In this document: piece by piece, positions 45,885 through 54,947 of the stretch | Numbering within the stretch: the first letter of the stretch is position 1 | Layout: the number at the start of each line of letters is the position of its first letter | Assembly: GCA_013361095.1 (NCBI GenBank) | Contig: JAATWA010000001.1 | Coordinates: forward strand, 3,751,001 to 3,815,000 | Direction of reading: 5' to 3' | DNA: 64,000 nt | Origin: Pseudanabaena biceps | GTDB lineage: Bacteria; Cyanobacteriota; Cyanobacteriia; Pseudanabaenales; Pseudanabaenaceae | Translations under genes and position numbers: made by a program | The notes under the pieces: model-generated | Databases searched by the model: none | Seen by the model: the letters and a program-made list of their open reading frames with translations, nothing else | What the model was told of the DNA's origin: nothing

Positions 45885-46895
45885 GTGAGTCAACCTGCCA
45901 CTATTTCGGCCGATAAACCACATATCGTACTTCACGAAGCCGAAAGTGCGGTGTCGATTTCACTTATGAATGCTTATTCTTGGACGTTGGGGCGCGGTTC
46001 TGAAAATGATGTTCCTCTTGCTGATAAATGTGCATCTCGCAACCATGCCATGTTGCAACTGGTGGGCGAAAGCAGTTATTTTTTAATCGATTTGGGGAGT
46101 CGCAATGGCTCGTTTGTCAATGGACGCAGGGTAACTATTCCTGTCAACTTAAAGAATGGCGATCGCATTACATTAGGGGAAACTAATCTAGAGTTTCATT
46201 GCCCTGAGATCACCACTACCCCTGAAACTGAGTCTACTCAAAACGACGAAAAGACTGATGCGATCGCTACAGCTATGCTACATCGGCGACAGTTAATCAC
46301 GGTTTTAGTGGTAGATATTCGCGATTTTACGAAGCTAACTCAACAAATGGATGAACAAATTCTTTCCGAGGCGATCGGTACTTGGTTTCGCCGCGCAGGG
46401 CAGATTATTGATCGCCACGGTAGTTGGGTAGACAAATATATTGGCGATGCGGTGATGACTGTGTGGATTCATGAAACAGAGAAAAACTCAGATACAGTTG
46501 CCACTCAAGATATGCTCAAGGTCTATCGAGCGCTCTATGAACTCTACGAAATGAGCAACGATCTCAATCATGAGTTTGATTTACCCTTCCAGTTACGAGT
46601 TGGCGCGGGAATTAATACTGGCTATGCCATGGTGGGACAGATGGGAACTAGCCAGCATCCTGATTACACGGCGCTTGGAGATACGGTCAATGCCGCATTT
46701 CGGCTCGAGTCATCGACTAAGCAGTTAGGAATGGATGTGGCGATCGGCTCAGCAACCTATAGCCATACTCCCTATGCCGCAGTGTTGTTACCTTTTAAAC
46801 AGTATTCGGTTGATCTAAAGGGCTACAGCGCTCCGACCGTTACTTATGCTGGCACGTTCAGTGATTTGGGGCTTTACACCCAAAAATTAGATTAA
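45885..46895 (+). CDS. FHA domain-class III adenylate/guanylate cyclase
   Basis: 336 residues from GTG 45885 (TTG 45867 also possible; no ATG before the FHA domain). FHA domain: WTLGRGSENDVPL...CASRNHAML...DLGSRNGSFVNG, binding phosphothreonine peptides. Class III cyclase domain from about residue 145: metal Asp residues in VVDIRDFTKL and DKYIGDAVM, and ALGDTVNAAFRLE supplying the base-specific Asp and the Asn/Arg of the transition state. The Lys/Asp pair favours adenylate cyclase. Probably joins Ser/Thr kinase signalling to cAMP. Soluble, monocistronic. Confidence 0.9.
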   Translation: MSQPATISADKPHIVLHEAESAVSISLMNAYSWTLGRGSENDVPLADKCASRNHAMLQLVGESSYFLIDLGSRNGSFVNGRRVTIPVNLKNGDRITLGETNLEFHCPEITTTPETESTQNDEKTDAIATAMLHRRQLITVLVVDIRDFTKLTQQMDEQILSEAIGTWFRRAGQIIDRHGSWVDKYIGDAVMTVWIHETEKNSDTVATQDMLKVYRALYELYEMSNDLNHEFDLPFQLRVGAGINTGYAMVGQMGTSQHPDYTALGDTVNAAFRLESSTKQLGMDVAIGSATYSHTPYAAVLLPFKQYSVDLKGYSAPTVTYAGTFSDLGLYTQKLD

Positions 46896-46933
46896 GCAAT
46901 AGTTTGCGGTGCTTTGCGCCGCAAACTATTGCT
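46895..46933 (+). terminator. Cyclase gene terminator
   Basis: AGCAATAGTTTGCGGTGC / GCGCCGCAAACTATTGCT with TTT loop, beginning at the stop codon. Confidence 0.75.
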
Positions 46934-46963
46934 GTAGCCATACAAAAGAGCAAAGCGCTTTAT

Positions 46964-48037
46964 TTAGGGATAAATCAAGGGCAAATCCTGAACATATTCC
47001 CCATCACAGGTATATTTGGCGCGATATTCCTTTAAAACTAGGCGATCGCCTTCTAATTTATAAACAGAAGATGAAGCGCAATCTCCCAAACCGCGAAACT
47101 TTGTGAAGTTGGTAATCGTTTGCGATCGCACATTGACTCTAGGTAAACCCGCGATCGCGCGAGTGGTTAATTTTTGAGGCTTTTCGCCTGACTTCGGCTC
47201 TTGGAAAGTATCAAACTGTAAAGGAATCACACGAGGTTGGGGAGACTCATCAATCCAGAGGACATATTCAAATGCGCCCTGATAGGCAGCAAGAAAGCAT
47301 TGAATCTGCACAATATATTTTTGATCGGAAATCTTGAAGGCTTTAGAACCCATACCTCTAGTAGCGTCATCATCGCGGAACTCGTCTTGACAGACTCCTA
47401 AAGCTTGGCGATTTTGCAATACATACTCTAAGGGCTTTGCTGAGGAACTAAATTTTGCGGCATTACTACGATCTAGGTATCGTAATAACGTTTCTTCGCT
47501 TAACTTGCCATTAGGAAAGATAACTCGTACTGCTGGCTCTGGATTTTGGGCTGTGGGAGCTTCGAGGATGTAGCGATAACCACTATTGTTAAATTCAATG
47601 AAATTATCTTTTTGGGGATTGTAATCATTAGCCTCTAAGTTGAGTCCACCGCTACCATCCTTATTGCGACTTATGTAATAGCGAGGGCGATCGGGTGCTT
47701 TCTCATCGGCACATACATACACCTGATAGCTAGGAGTCTCGCCATAGGCATAGGTGACTTTTGATTTACCACAAGTATCATTAGAAATTTCCTTGATGTC
47801 CCCTAAATAAATTGCTTTTTTAGAGCCTGACGCTATGTTGTTTTTGTCTGAGGTCTGCGGCTGTGGAGTGGCTAGTTTGGTAATACTTCTATTGTTCTCT
47901 TTGATCGTGACGGTTTCGGTAGTCTTAGGTGTAGATGTAGATAACGTAGCTGAAGGTTCTTGATTGGTGCATCCACTCACATATCCGAGTAGAGCCATAG
48001 ACGCGATCGCTAATACTAAGCGAGAATTTGATTGCAT
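46964..48037 (-). CDS. DUF1176 lipoprotein
   Basis: 357 residues from the ATG at 48037 (MQSNSRLVLAIASMALLG); lipobox YVSGC gives a lipidated cysteine near residue 23. A Ser/Thr-rich linker precedes a DUF1176-like exported domain with six or more cysteines, ending FRGLGDCASSSVYKLEGDRLVLKEYRAKYTCDGE, the family's usual C-terminal motif. Function unknown. Confidence 0.75.
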   Translation of the reverse strand: MQSNSRLVLAIASMALLGYVSGCTNQEPSATLSTSTPKTTETVTIKENNRSITKLATPQPQTSDKNNIASGSKKAIYLGDIKEISNDTCGKSKVTYAYGETPSYQVYVCADEKAPDRPRYYISRNKDGSGGLNLEANDYNPQKDNFIEFNNSGYRYILEAPTAQNPEPAVRVIFPNGKLSEETLLRYLDRSNAAKFSSSAKPLEYVLQNRQALGVCQDEFRDDDATRGMGSKAFKISDQKYIVQIQCFLAAYQGAFEYVLWIDESPQPRVIPLQFDTFQEPKSGEKPQKLTTRAIAGLPRVNVRSQTITNFTKFRGLGDCASSSVYKLEGDRLVLKEYRAKYTCDGEYVQDLPLIYP

Positions 48038-48076
48038 GGGTTTTGATCCTGATATAGCTTTTTTAAAATTGACATT

Positions 48077-48178
48077 ACAGCGCTTTACGCTCAAACCCGA
48101 ACCAAGAAAACTTTTGACAGTCTAGCTTCGCTAGCCTTTCAAAAGTTTTCTTGGTTTTTAAGAAAGCGCAAAGCGCTA
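48077..48178. repeat. 100-bp hairpin element, family P copy 6
   Basis: ACAGCGCTTTACGCTCAAAC left end; stem AAGAAAACTTTTGA with tip CTAGCTTCGCTAG; right end AAGCGCAAAGCGCTA. The stem differs from other copies on both arms. Confidence 0.75.
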
Positions 48179-48253
48179 AAGCTACCTATGTGGACAGTAT
48201 ATAGCGGTTTTAAGTTGCCTTTATTTACATTACGCAAGAGATTGGCAATAGCC

Positions 48254-48294
48254 CCATATAGAGTTGCGGCGCGAAACGCCGCAACTCTATATGG
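48254..48294 (-). terminator. cruP terminator
   Basis: CCATATAGAGTTGCGGCG and exact complement, 5-nt loop, five bases from the cruP stop. The stem core ATAGAGTTGCGGCG is the same as in the tyrA hairpin at 18614. Confidence 0.8.
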
Positions 48295-48298
48295 AGTT

Positions 48299-49879
48299 CT
48301 AACGCTCATAGTCATTCCCTGAGCCATACAACCACGCAGCAAATAGCGATTGGCATTGATATCGCTGTTCAGGAAGAAGATTGGCGATCGCAGGAGATAC
48401 TGTTTGGGCGAATTGATGCAGTCCGCTATACACACCCAGTCCCACATAATGCTTGAACCAATCCAATAAGGTCACAACTCCCACTTGGCGCATGATTTTG
48501 AGAACCAGTATTGGATCAGCAACAGACATGGCTAGCATCGTTTTGGCAAGGGGAATAAACTGCACCACATCTTGCAAAAATGGATAGAGAACTTGATCGC
48601 CCAGTTTTTCCATTTCTGTAAAAGTGACATTCAGTAAATAATTAATGCGATCGCTTTCAATTTGCTGATTAACAGCCACACTCATAGATTTTTGGAATAG
48701 CCAAGTAACTGATAAGTTAGGTTGATAGGGTTGTAGCGATCGCAAGTCTGATTTGGCTAGCCAATCCCCTGTTAAAGCGCTGTTAATACTGGCGGTTAAT
48801 CTTGGTAAGTGCCGCAGCATAGCTCCAAAGCCGCCAAAACTGAGAGGTGACTGCATTCCTGAGCTATCACCAACTTGCAAGATCCGATCCCAAGGTGTTT
48901 GTAAAGGATTTTGCTTATAGGAAGGAAAGAAACCAAATAGAAATCGTTCAAATTGTAGTTGAGCTAGTTCTATCTCTTGATATTTAGGCAACCAAAATAG
49001 ATAGTCTTCTAAAAGCTGAGCAAAACTGGGACGAACAGGATCGGCATCCACATAGGTAAACATATAGGTTGTTCTACCATCCTTTGCGGGAAAGGCTTCC
49101 CAAAAGTACTGACATTGATTTTGAATCGGGGTAAAGCTATAAATCAAGTCTCCATAGTTTTTTTCGGGCATTCCTGTCGCGCAACTTCCCACCACCATAC
49201 AAACTCCATCGGGTTTGAGATTGCCTTGGGTGATTACTCTTGCTTGCTTCGCGATCGCTGAGAAATGTCCCATCACATCTAGCAATAGTCTACCTGTGAT
49301 TGATTGAGGCTGAGATTGGTCTTGAGGTATGACTTCTACAGTGATGCCATTGGCATAGACATTAGCTTGCTTAAAGGAATGCTTTTCAAATAATTTGCCC
49401 CCCGATTCTAGAAATTTTTGTTTAAGAACTGCCAATAAATAAATTGGATCAACACCAATATTGAGAATATCTTTTACCCAAAATTCTTTCCCGCCATGAA
49501 ATCCCACTCTTGCAGGATTATAGATGGTCGCGATCGCAAGTTCTAATTCCGCTTCCGTAAGTAAATCTAGTTCCAAAAATACATTTAATTCTTGGCGTGA
49601 GATATTCCATTCCTGCGATCTTCCTTGCAATATTCCCTGCTCGATCACGACTACGCGCCAGCCGCGACATTGCAAAGCACAGGCGATAAATATTCCTAAC
49701 GTGCCGCCGCAGACCACTACATCAAAGTCTGGACTTTCGATGCGTTTTTGATGGGTATGCACCACCTCAGCGATCGCTTGATTAGGTTGACGATAACTTT
49801 TCCAAAATGCATCAATCCGCTCCAATTGTAATGGAGTTTCTACAGGCATTTGCGATCGCACAGATTCAAATAAAGACAT
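48299..49879 (-). CDS. cruP: CruP, lycopene-cyclase-related flavoprotein
   Basis: 526 residues. CruP is a FAD protein related to CruA lycopene cyclases, conserved in cyanobacteria and plants, linked to carotenoid metabolism under oxidative stress. Seen: DFDVVVCGGTLGIFIACAL (FAD-binding beta-alpha-beta, about residues 52-70), QEWNISRQELNVF, NPARVGFHGGKEFWV, KPDGVCMVVGSCATG and the second FAD contact RILQVGDSSGMQSPLSFGGFG. No cleavable signal. Tail-to-head with an unknown secreted protein six bases upstream. Confidence 0.87.
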   Translation of the reverse strand: MSLFESVRSQMPVETPLQLERIDAFWKSYRQPNQAIAEVVHTHQKRIESPDFDVVVCGGTLGIFIACALQCRGWRVVVIEQGILQGRSQEWNISRQELNVFLELDLLTEAELELAIATIYNPARVGFHGGKEFWVKDILNIGVDPIYLLAVLKQKFLESGGKLFEKHSFKQANVYANGITVEVIPQDQSQPQSITGRLLLDVMGHFSAIAKQARVITQGNLKPDGVCMVVGSCATGMPEKNYGDLIYSFTPIQNQCQYFWEAFPAKDGRTTYMFTYVDADPVRPSFAQLLEDYLFWLPKYQEIELAQLQFERFLFGFFPSYKQNPLQTPWDRILQVGDSSGMQSPLSFGGFGAMLRHLPRLTASINSALTGDWLAKSDLRSLQPYQPNLSVTWLFQKSMSVAVNQQIESDRINYLLNVTFTEMEKLGDQVLYPFLQDVVQFIPLAKTMLAMSVADPILVLKIMRQVGVVTLLDWFKHYVGLGVYSGLHQFAQTVSPAIANLLPEQRYQCQSLFAAWLYGSGNDYER

Positions 49880-49885
49880 AAATTT

Positions 49886-50392
49886 TTAAAGTTGATACCG
49901 AGGATCGCAGTAGTCGCGTAACCATGTATTTACGGCGCTAGCGATCGCGCCATCACTAACATCAACGGTCGGAGCTTGCCCATCGCGCATAAAAGCCATC
50001 GCCAACCGCCAGCCTTTAGTAGTTGGTACTATTAACAACCAATAAGCACGTTGCGAAGTTTTGACTTTGCCCGTTTCTCGCTCTATCACTGATAAAAAAA
50101 TCTGCGCTGACAAGTGATCGCGTTCTTGATCAGGCGCAAGAGATAATGGCTCAAGCTCTGGTTCACTAACCGCCATAATCTCCCGCTTGATGCGGAGACG
50201 TTGATAAACACGATTTAAGTAATCAGGTAGATCTTTGGCGATCGCTTGACTGAGACTAGGAATAGTGGAAGGACAAGTACGATGATTGATATAGGTTTCG
50301 GCGCTTGTTTGGTTAGTCGCAGTCGCGAAACAACTAGAGATGACCATTGCCGAGGCGATCGCTAGTCGAAAAATTTGTTGATGCTTGCTCAT
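49886..50392 (-). CDS. Secreted conserved protein of unknown function
   Basis: 168 residues with a signal peptide (IFRLAIASAMVISSCFATA, cleavage after about residue 30). The mature part has LPDYLNRVYQRL, RAYWLLIVPTTKGWRLAMAFMRD and AIASAVNTWLRDYCDPRY. Two conserved-looking cysteines, near the start and the end, could form a disulphide. Six bases upstream of cruP on the same strand, so probably cotranscribed with it. Confidence 0.7.
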   Translation of the reverse strand: MSKHQQIFRLAIASAMVISSCFATATNQTSAETYINHRTCPSTIPSLSQAIAKDLPDYLNRVYQRLRIKREIMAVSEPELEPLSLAPDQERDHLSAQIFLSVIERETGKVKTSQRAYWLLIVPTTKGWRLAMAFMRDGQAPTVDVSDGAIASAVNTWLRDYCDPRYQL

Positions 50393-50478
50393 TAAATTAT
50401 TTCGCTAAGTGGTAACTAAGTGACAACGCAAAGCGCTCTAATAATTATATATAGAAGTTTGCACTTGAGTATTTACCC

Positions 50479-50573
50479 TATAACGTTTCACAGTCTAGTG
50501 AAGTACGGGATTGTTTCCCCGCCGAAGGCGGGGAAACAATCCCGTATACCTCGCTTGCTTGAAAAGCTCTATA
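50479..50573. repeat. Hairpin element, family C copy 2
   Basis: TATAACGTTTCACAGTCTAG at the left, GCTTGAAAAGCTCTATA at the right and an internal perfect stem GGGATTGTTTCCCCGCC / GGCGGGGAAACAATCCC. Compare 11496-11590. The rest of the 358-base gap (50393-50750) is AT-rich with no supported gene. Confidence 0.75.
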
Positions 50574-50750
50574 AATACAAGACAAAAAATTAATGGAGAC
50601 CAAGAAGATATCAGAATTGAGAAGAAAGTCAAAAATGAAGTGCCGCAGGAAATCAAGTGTTGGCTCACTTTAGGGAATTGATATAAGGCAAATGAAGTAG
50701 TCTAACAAAAGCGCTATAAGATATAACAACTAATACTTTGCTCTACAGCC

Positions 50751-51236
50751 ATGCTATTTTTACGCCTGTCAATCATCACCATAATTGCGATCGCGAGTTT
50801 CTTAATATCTCCTATGAACATTCATGCTGAGACATTGTCCTTTAGCCATGCCCAATTAAAAGGTCGAGATTTTTCGGAAAGAATGTTGGCGGGTTCGGGG
50901 TTTGCCAATGCCAATATGGAAGGAGCAAACTTTGAAAATACAGATGTGCGCGGCTCAGTTTTTAGTGCATCGATTTTACGAAATGCCAATTTGCGTGGTG
51001 TTGATTTTTCGGGCGGACTACTAGATCAAACTGATTTTGCTAAAGCTGATCTTAGTGATGCCTTGTTAGTAGAAGCGATCTTATTACGCAGTACCTTTGA
51101 CTTTGTAACTATTGATGGTGCTGACTTTACCGACGCAATTATGGATGGCGCTCAGCGAAAATGGTTATGCTCTAAAGCTAAAGGTATTAATTCTAAAACA
51201 GGTGTTAGCACTAGAGATTCTCTAGAATGCACCTAG
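50751..51236 (+). CDS. Secreted pentapeptide repeat protein
   Basis: 161 residues: signal peptide to about residue 26 (SPMNIHA), then roughly 16 pentapeptides of the A(N/D)LxX type (ANMEGANFENTDVRGSVFS, NANLRGVDFSGG, FAKADLSDALL), forming a right-handed quadrilateral helix. Two cysteines at the end (WLCSKAKG...LECT) may pair. Family members of this size occur in the thylakoid lumen; role unknown. Confidence 0.88.
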   Translation: MLFLRLSIITIIAIASFLISPMNIHAETLSFSHAQLKGRDFSERMLAGSGFANANMEGANFENTDVRGSVFSASILRNANLRGVDFSGGLLDQTDFAKADLSDALLVEAILLRSTFDFVTIDGADFTDAIMDGAQRKWLCSKAKGINSKTGVSTRDSLECT

Positions 51237-51238
51237 TT

Positions 51239-51315
51239 AGAATTGGCGACGCGAAGCGTCGCCAATTCTAAAGCCCAAGAAGCGAGTAGCGCCGCTACTC
51301 GCTTCTTGGGCTTTG
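51239..51315 (+). terminator. Two adjacent hairpins between the pentapeptide gene and def
   Basis: AGAATTGGCGACGC-GAA-complement (51239-51269) then AAAGCCCAAGAAGCGAGTAG... with 21-bp perfect arms (51271-51315). The second matches 17135-17179 except for two changes, each compensated on the other arm. Confidence 0.8.
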
Positions 51316-51347
51316 GTTTACGCACGCTGCGCGATCGCCACAGTTAG

Positions 51348-51905
51348 TTATGTATTTGATATTACCGATTGATATTCAGATTCAGAAACCAAATCTAAAT
51401 TAGTTTCTACTCGATCTAAAAAGACCTTACCCTCTAAATGATCGTACTCATGCTGAAATATTCTCGCGACAAAACCAGTTAACTCAATGGTTTGCTGATT
51501 ACCATAGCGATCGCTATAGGCGACAACTATCTGGCGATCGCGTGGTACAAGTCCTCTGATCATCGGCACAGAGAGACAGCCTTCCCATCCCTTTTCAACT
51601 TCTTGAGAATAGGAAATAATCTGCGGATTAATCATTGCTGTTGGTTCCATTAATGGAGCATCAGGATAACGCTCATTAGGATGGGACGCAATAATGATTA
51701 ATCTGATAGATTGTCCGACTTGAGGAGCCGCTAAGCCAACACCCCTAATCTCTTTGAGCGTAAATAACATTTCATCTATTAGTTTTTGGAGCTGCCGATC
51801 GCGCACATCAATGACAGGCTCCGCGATCGCTCTTAGCTTCGGATTTCCTAACTGATAGATAGTTAGTTTCTTGGTAAATAATTTATTGAGATCGGGAAGT
51901 AGCAT
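51348..51905 (-). CDS. def: Peptide deformylase
   Basis: 185-residue metalloenzyme removing the N-formyl group from new proteins. All three motifs are present: GVGLAAPQVGQ, EGCLSVP (metal Cys) and HEYDHLEG (two metal His and catalytic Glu). Monocistronic, converging on the pentapeptide gene. Confidence 0.96.
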   Translation of the reverse strand: MLLPDLNKLFTKKLTIYQLGNPKLRAIAEPVIDVRDRQLQKLIDEMLFTLKEIRGVGLAAPQVGQSIRLIIIASHPNERYPDAPLMEPTAMINPQIISYSQEVEKGWEGCLSVPMIRGLVPRDRQIVVAYSDRYGNQQTIELTGFVARIFQHEYDHLEGKVFLDRVETNLDLVSESEYQSVISNT

Positions 51906-51963
51906 TATTGTGTGGATTCAGAATAATGTGAAAGTTAGAGTTGTCGTCAAGCGTATAGGACAT

Positions 51964-52013
51964 AAAACCCAAGAATTGACTGGCGGCGCGCCGCCAGTCA
52001 ATTCTTGGGTTTT
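51964..52013. repeat. 50-bp perfect palindrome, AAAACCCAAG class
   Basis: 25-bp arms with no loop: AAAACCCAAGAATTGACTGG... centred on GGCGCGCC. Shares its stem with 11951-11985. Confidence 0.85.
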
Positions 52014-52060
52014 GATTTGTCTTAAAACAAATTACTGTAACTATATTAGCTATAACTCCC

Positions 52061-52099
52061 AAGAGAGAGTGGCGGCGCAAAGCGCCGCCACTCTCTCTT
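52061..52099 (-). terminator. Universal stress gene terminator
   Basis: AAGAGAGAGTGGCGGCGC-AAA-complement, ten bases beyond the stop. The same 18-bp stem recurs at 53042-53096. Confidence 0.8.
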
Positions 52100-52108
52100 C
52101 TCTACAAC

Positions 52109-52945
52109 TTATTTTTCAATAGTGCGCGTTAGTAATACAGGACAAGTAGCATTAACTCGCACATAGTCAGATACAGACGAACCTAAGAGGCGATCTAAAT
52201 CGGGTAAGCTCCGAGCGATCGAAGGACGGCGATCGGGGGAACCAATCATTAACAACGTGGCATTTGCTTCGTCAGCAAGTTTACAAATCTCTTTGCCCAC
52301 ATCACCCGAACTAATGAACGATCGCGAAGGAATGTTTAATCGTTTAAGTTTGGCACTCGCTTCTGTTAGGGCAGGATCTTTACTAGCATCAGCATCTTCC
52401 TTGCGTTTCACTACTCTCGCCAAAAGAATTTCCACATCCTTAGCACCACTGACCAGCTTAATCGCTAGATCAAGACAATTATTTGCTGATTCTGATCCAT
52501 CGACGGAAACCATAATATTGCGGATGGTTTTAATGTAGACATCATCTTTGATCAGAAGCATGGGTGCATCAGACAGTTGAAATACATACTGACTAACAGA
52601 ATTAGCTAATATGGCTTGCAAGCGTCCCATGCCGCGTGAACCCATGATCATCAGTTCGGGCTTGAGTTCTTCAGCAACTTTGCAGACGACATCTTTGGGT
52701 TCACCCTCTTTGAGCATGGATACGGTGGTGTTTCCTGAAGCTAGACGTAAATTTTTAACTTCTTTTTCGACAATCTTTTCACCCGCAAGACGATATTCGG
52801 TAATTGCTTCGGAGTTGATAGAGTTGGGAATAACGTGTAAGACATTGATTTGCAGGTTTTGCATACTAGGTAGGGCTAGTAGCATATTCATCATTTCCCG
52901 CGATCGCCCAGAACCATCGACAGCCAATAAAACTTGTTGAAACAT
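52109..52945 (-). CDS. Tandem universal stress protein (UspA) family
   Basis: 278 residues from ATG 52945 (MFQQVLLAVDGSG). Two Usp domains: residues 1-140 with LLAVDGSGRSREM and MIMGSRGMGRLQAILANSVSQYV (the GxGx9GS ATP loop), and residues 147-278 with IMVSVDGSESANNCL and LMIGSPDRR...LLGSSVSDYV. Cytosolic stress-associated nucleotide-binding protein. The frame continues upstream without family-like sequence. Hairpins flank it. Confidence 0.9.
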   Translation of the reverse strand: MFQQVLLAVDGSGRSREMMNMLLALPSMQNLQINVLHVIPNSINSEAITEYRLAGEKIVEKEVKNLRLASGNTTVSMLKEGEPKDVVCKVAEELKPELMIMGSRGMGRLQAILANSVSQYVFQLSDAPMLLIKDDVYIKTIRNIMVSVDGSESANNCLDLAIKLVSGAKDVEILLARVVKRKEDADASKDPALTEASAKLKRLNIPSRSFISSGDVGKEICKLADEANATLLMIGSPDRRPSIARSLPDLDRLLGSSVSDYVRVNATCPVLLTRTIEK

Positions 52946-53041
52946 AATGTTTTTTGAATAATTTAAAAATATCGTTATGTATTGAGTAAAGCTCAATTAC
53001 TACGCGATCGCTGCAAAACGTTGAGATTCTTAAAAAACAAC

Positions 53042-53096
53042 TCAAACCCAAGAGAGAGTGGCGGCGCTTTGCGCCGCCACTCTCTCTTGGGTTTGA
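53042..53096. repeat. CAAACCCAAG hairpin, 26-bp perfect arms
   Basis: TCAAACCCAAGAGAGAGTGG... with complement, TTT loop. Stem equal to that at 52061 but with longer outer flanks. Confidence 0.8.
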
Positions 53097-53144
53097 TGGC
53101 TAGAGCTCAAAGTGAAGACCCGCACCATCAATTCTTAAGGTCAT

Positions 53145-53181
53145 ACGCAAAAGAGAGTAGCGGCGCTACTCTCTTTTGCGT
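53145..53181. repeat. Hairpin upstream of lpdA
   Basis: ACGCAAAAGAGAGTAGC-GGC-complement; 17-bp perfect arms. Confidence 0.75.
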
Positions 53182-53246
53182 TTTGGGATGCCTCTGACAC
53201 CCAAACGATGCCAAAATAGTAGATCGATTCTACTGGAGAAAAATTG

Positions 53247-54650
53247 GTGTCGGATAAATTTGATTATGACTTGATCATTATTGGTGCAGGCGTTGGTGGA
53301 CATGGCGCGGCACTCCATGCGGTTGCCTGTGGATTAAAAACAGCGATCGTTGAAGATAATGTCATGGGTGGAACCTGTGTCAATCGCGGCTGCATCCCAT
53401 CCAAAGCCTTGCTAGCTGCCTCTGGACGAGTGCGCGAAATGAAGGCAAAGCACCACCTCAAGGCTTTGGGGATTGAGGTGGGTGAAGTGAATTTTGATCG
53501 CGGCGCGATCGCTAACCATGCTGATAACTTAGTCCTCAAATTGCGTGGCGACTTAACCAATAGCCTCAAACGGTTAGGCGTAGATATTCTCGAAGGGCGT
53601 GGGCGGATCGCAGGTCAGCAAAAAGTCAGCATTGGCGACAAAATTTATAGCGCCAAAGATATCATTCTTGCCACAGGTTCCGAGCCATTTGTCCCTCGCG
53701 GCGTAGAACTCGACGGCAAAACCGTATTTACCAGCGATCAGGCGGTACGTTTAGAAACCTTGCCCCAATGGGTAGCGATTATCGGTAGCGGTTACATCGG
53801 TCTAGAATTTGCCGATGTCTACACGGCGCTTGGCTCCGAGGTAACGATGATCGAAGCATTGGATGTTCTGATGCCAGGATTTGATCCTGACATTGCCAAG
53901 ATCGCTGAGCGTGTCTTGCTGAAGCCCCGCGATATTGAAACCCGCACAGGTGTATTCGCCACCAAGATCACGGCTGGTGCGCCTGTCAAGATTGAATTAA
54001 CTGACGCAAAGACGAAGAAGGTGGTGGAAGTTCTGGAAGTTGATGCTTGCTTAGTGGCAACGGGTCGGATTCCACTTACGAAGGATCTTGGTTTAGAGAG
54101 TGTGGGAATTGCTCCCAATCAACGTGGCTTTATTGATGTCGATGACAGAATGGCAACTACTATCCCTCACCTATGGGCAATTGGTGATGCGACAGGAAAA
54201 ATGATGTTGGCGCACGCGGCTTCGGCTCAGGGAATTGTGGCAGTTGAGAATATCTGCGATCGCCCTGCAACCGTTGATTATCAGAGCATTCCTGCGGCGG
54301 CTTTTACGCATCCTGAAGTTAGTTTTGTCGGTTTGACAGAACCACAGGCAAAGGAGAAGGGAGCGGCGGAAGGCTTTAAGGTGGCTAATGCTAAGTCATA
54401 CTTTAAGGGTAATTCCAAAGCGATCGCTGAAGGCGAAACAGAAGGACTCGCCAAAATTATCTACCGCGAAGATACAGGCGAACTGTTGGGTGTACATATC
54501 ATCGGTATTCATGCTTCAGACTTGATCCATGAAGCTTCTGCGGCAATCCGCGATCGGCAAACCGTGCAGAAACTAGCTACCATTGTTCACGCTCACCCCA
54601 CCCTCAGCGAAGTCTTGGATGAAGCCTACAAACGCGCAGCGCACATTTAA
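53247..54650 (+). CDS. lpdA: Dihydrolipoamide dehydrogenase (E3)
   Basis: 467 residues. FAD/NAD disulphide oxidoreductase of the pyruvate dehydrogenase and glycine cleavage complexes. GTG at 53247 gives [20 protein letters not shown] and has GGAGA upstream; a TTG one codon earlier is possible. Redox disulphide in [19 protein letters not shown] site [16 protein letters not shown], second FAD motif [15 protein letters not shown] and the C-terminal [10 protein letters not shown] with the active-site His-Glu pair. CVNRGC is the usual spacing. Confidence 0.96.
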   Translation: MSDKFDYDLIIIGAGVGGHGAALHAVACGLKTAIVEDNVMGGTCVNRGCIPSKALLAASGRVREMKAKHHLKALGIEVGEVNFDRGAIANHADNLVLKLRGDLTNSLKRLGVDILEGRGRIAGQQKVSIGDKIYSAKDIILATGSEPFVPRGVELDGKTVFTSDQAVRLETLPQWVAIIGSGYIGLEFADVYTALGSEVTMIEALDVLMPGFDPDIAKIAERVLLKPRDIETRTGVFATKITAGAPVKIELTDAKTKKVVEVLEVDACLVATGRIPLTKDLGLESVGIAPNQRGFIDVDDRMATTIPHLWAIGDATGKMMLAHAASAQGIVAVENICDRPATVDYQSIPAAAFTHPEVSFVGLTEPQAKEKGAAEGFKVANAKSYFKGNSKAIAEGETEGLAKIIYREDTGELLGVHIIGIHASDLIHEASAAIRDRQTVQKLATIVHAHPTLSEVLDEAYKRAAHI

Positions 54651-54656
54651 TTCAAA

Positions 54657-54682
54657 GAAAAGCACCCCAACGGGGTGCTTTT
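54657..54682 (+). terminator. lpdA terminator
   Basis: AAAAGCACCCC-AA-complement ending in TTTT; compact and classical. Confidence 0.85.
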
Positions 54683-54792
54683 CTAAAACCCTCATCCCCC
54701 AGCCCCTTCTCCCGCAGGAGAAGGAGAGCAAAACCATACTATTTTCTTGTTCCCCTCTCCTGCGGGAGAGGGGCTAGGGGTGAGGGTTTTAG
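54683..54792. repeat. MITE-like palindromic element, family A copy 2
   Basis: CTAAAACCCTCATCCCC left end and GGGGTGAGGGTTTTAG right end, with internal CTTCTCCCGCAGGAGAAGG and CTCTCCTGCGGGAGAG hairpins. Related to 1468-1612 by its core but with different termini. Confidence 0.75.
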
Positions 54793-54863
54793 AGAATAAC
54801 ACCAGACACTGAAATATTTGGACTTCACTAGCTTTTTCTGATGAGAAGAGCTAATATAATTTA

Positions 54864-54890
54864 GATGAGCGGCGCATTGCGTCGCTCATC
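54864..54890. repeat. Short GCGC-core hairpin before leuA
   Basis: GATGAGCGGCGC-ATT-GCGTCGCTCATC with one mismatched pair, 58 bases before the leuA start. Confidence 0.6.
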
Positions 54891-54947
54891 ATTCTTTTTA
54901 ACTAAAATGTTGCATTTATCCACTAACCATTCATGAACTAACAGATT

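Noticed and set aside
50585..50680. Frame ending KKVKNEVPQEIKCWLTLGN before the pentapeptide gene
   Set aside because: It looks protein-like but is only about 30 codons with no start or ribosome site; at most a remnant.
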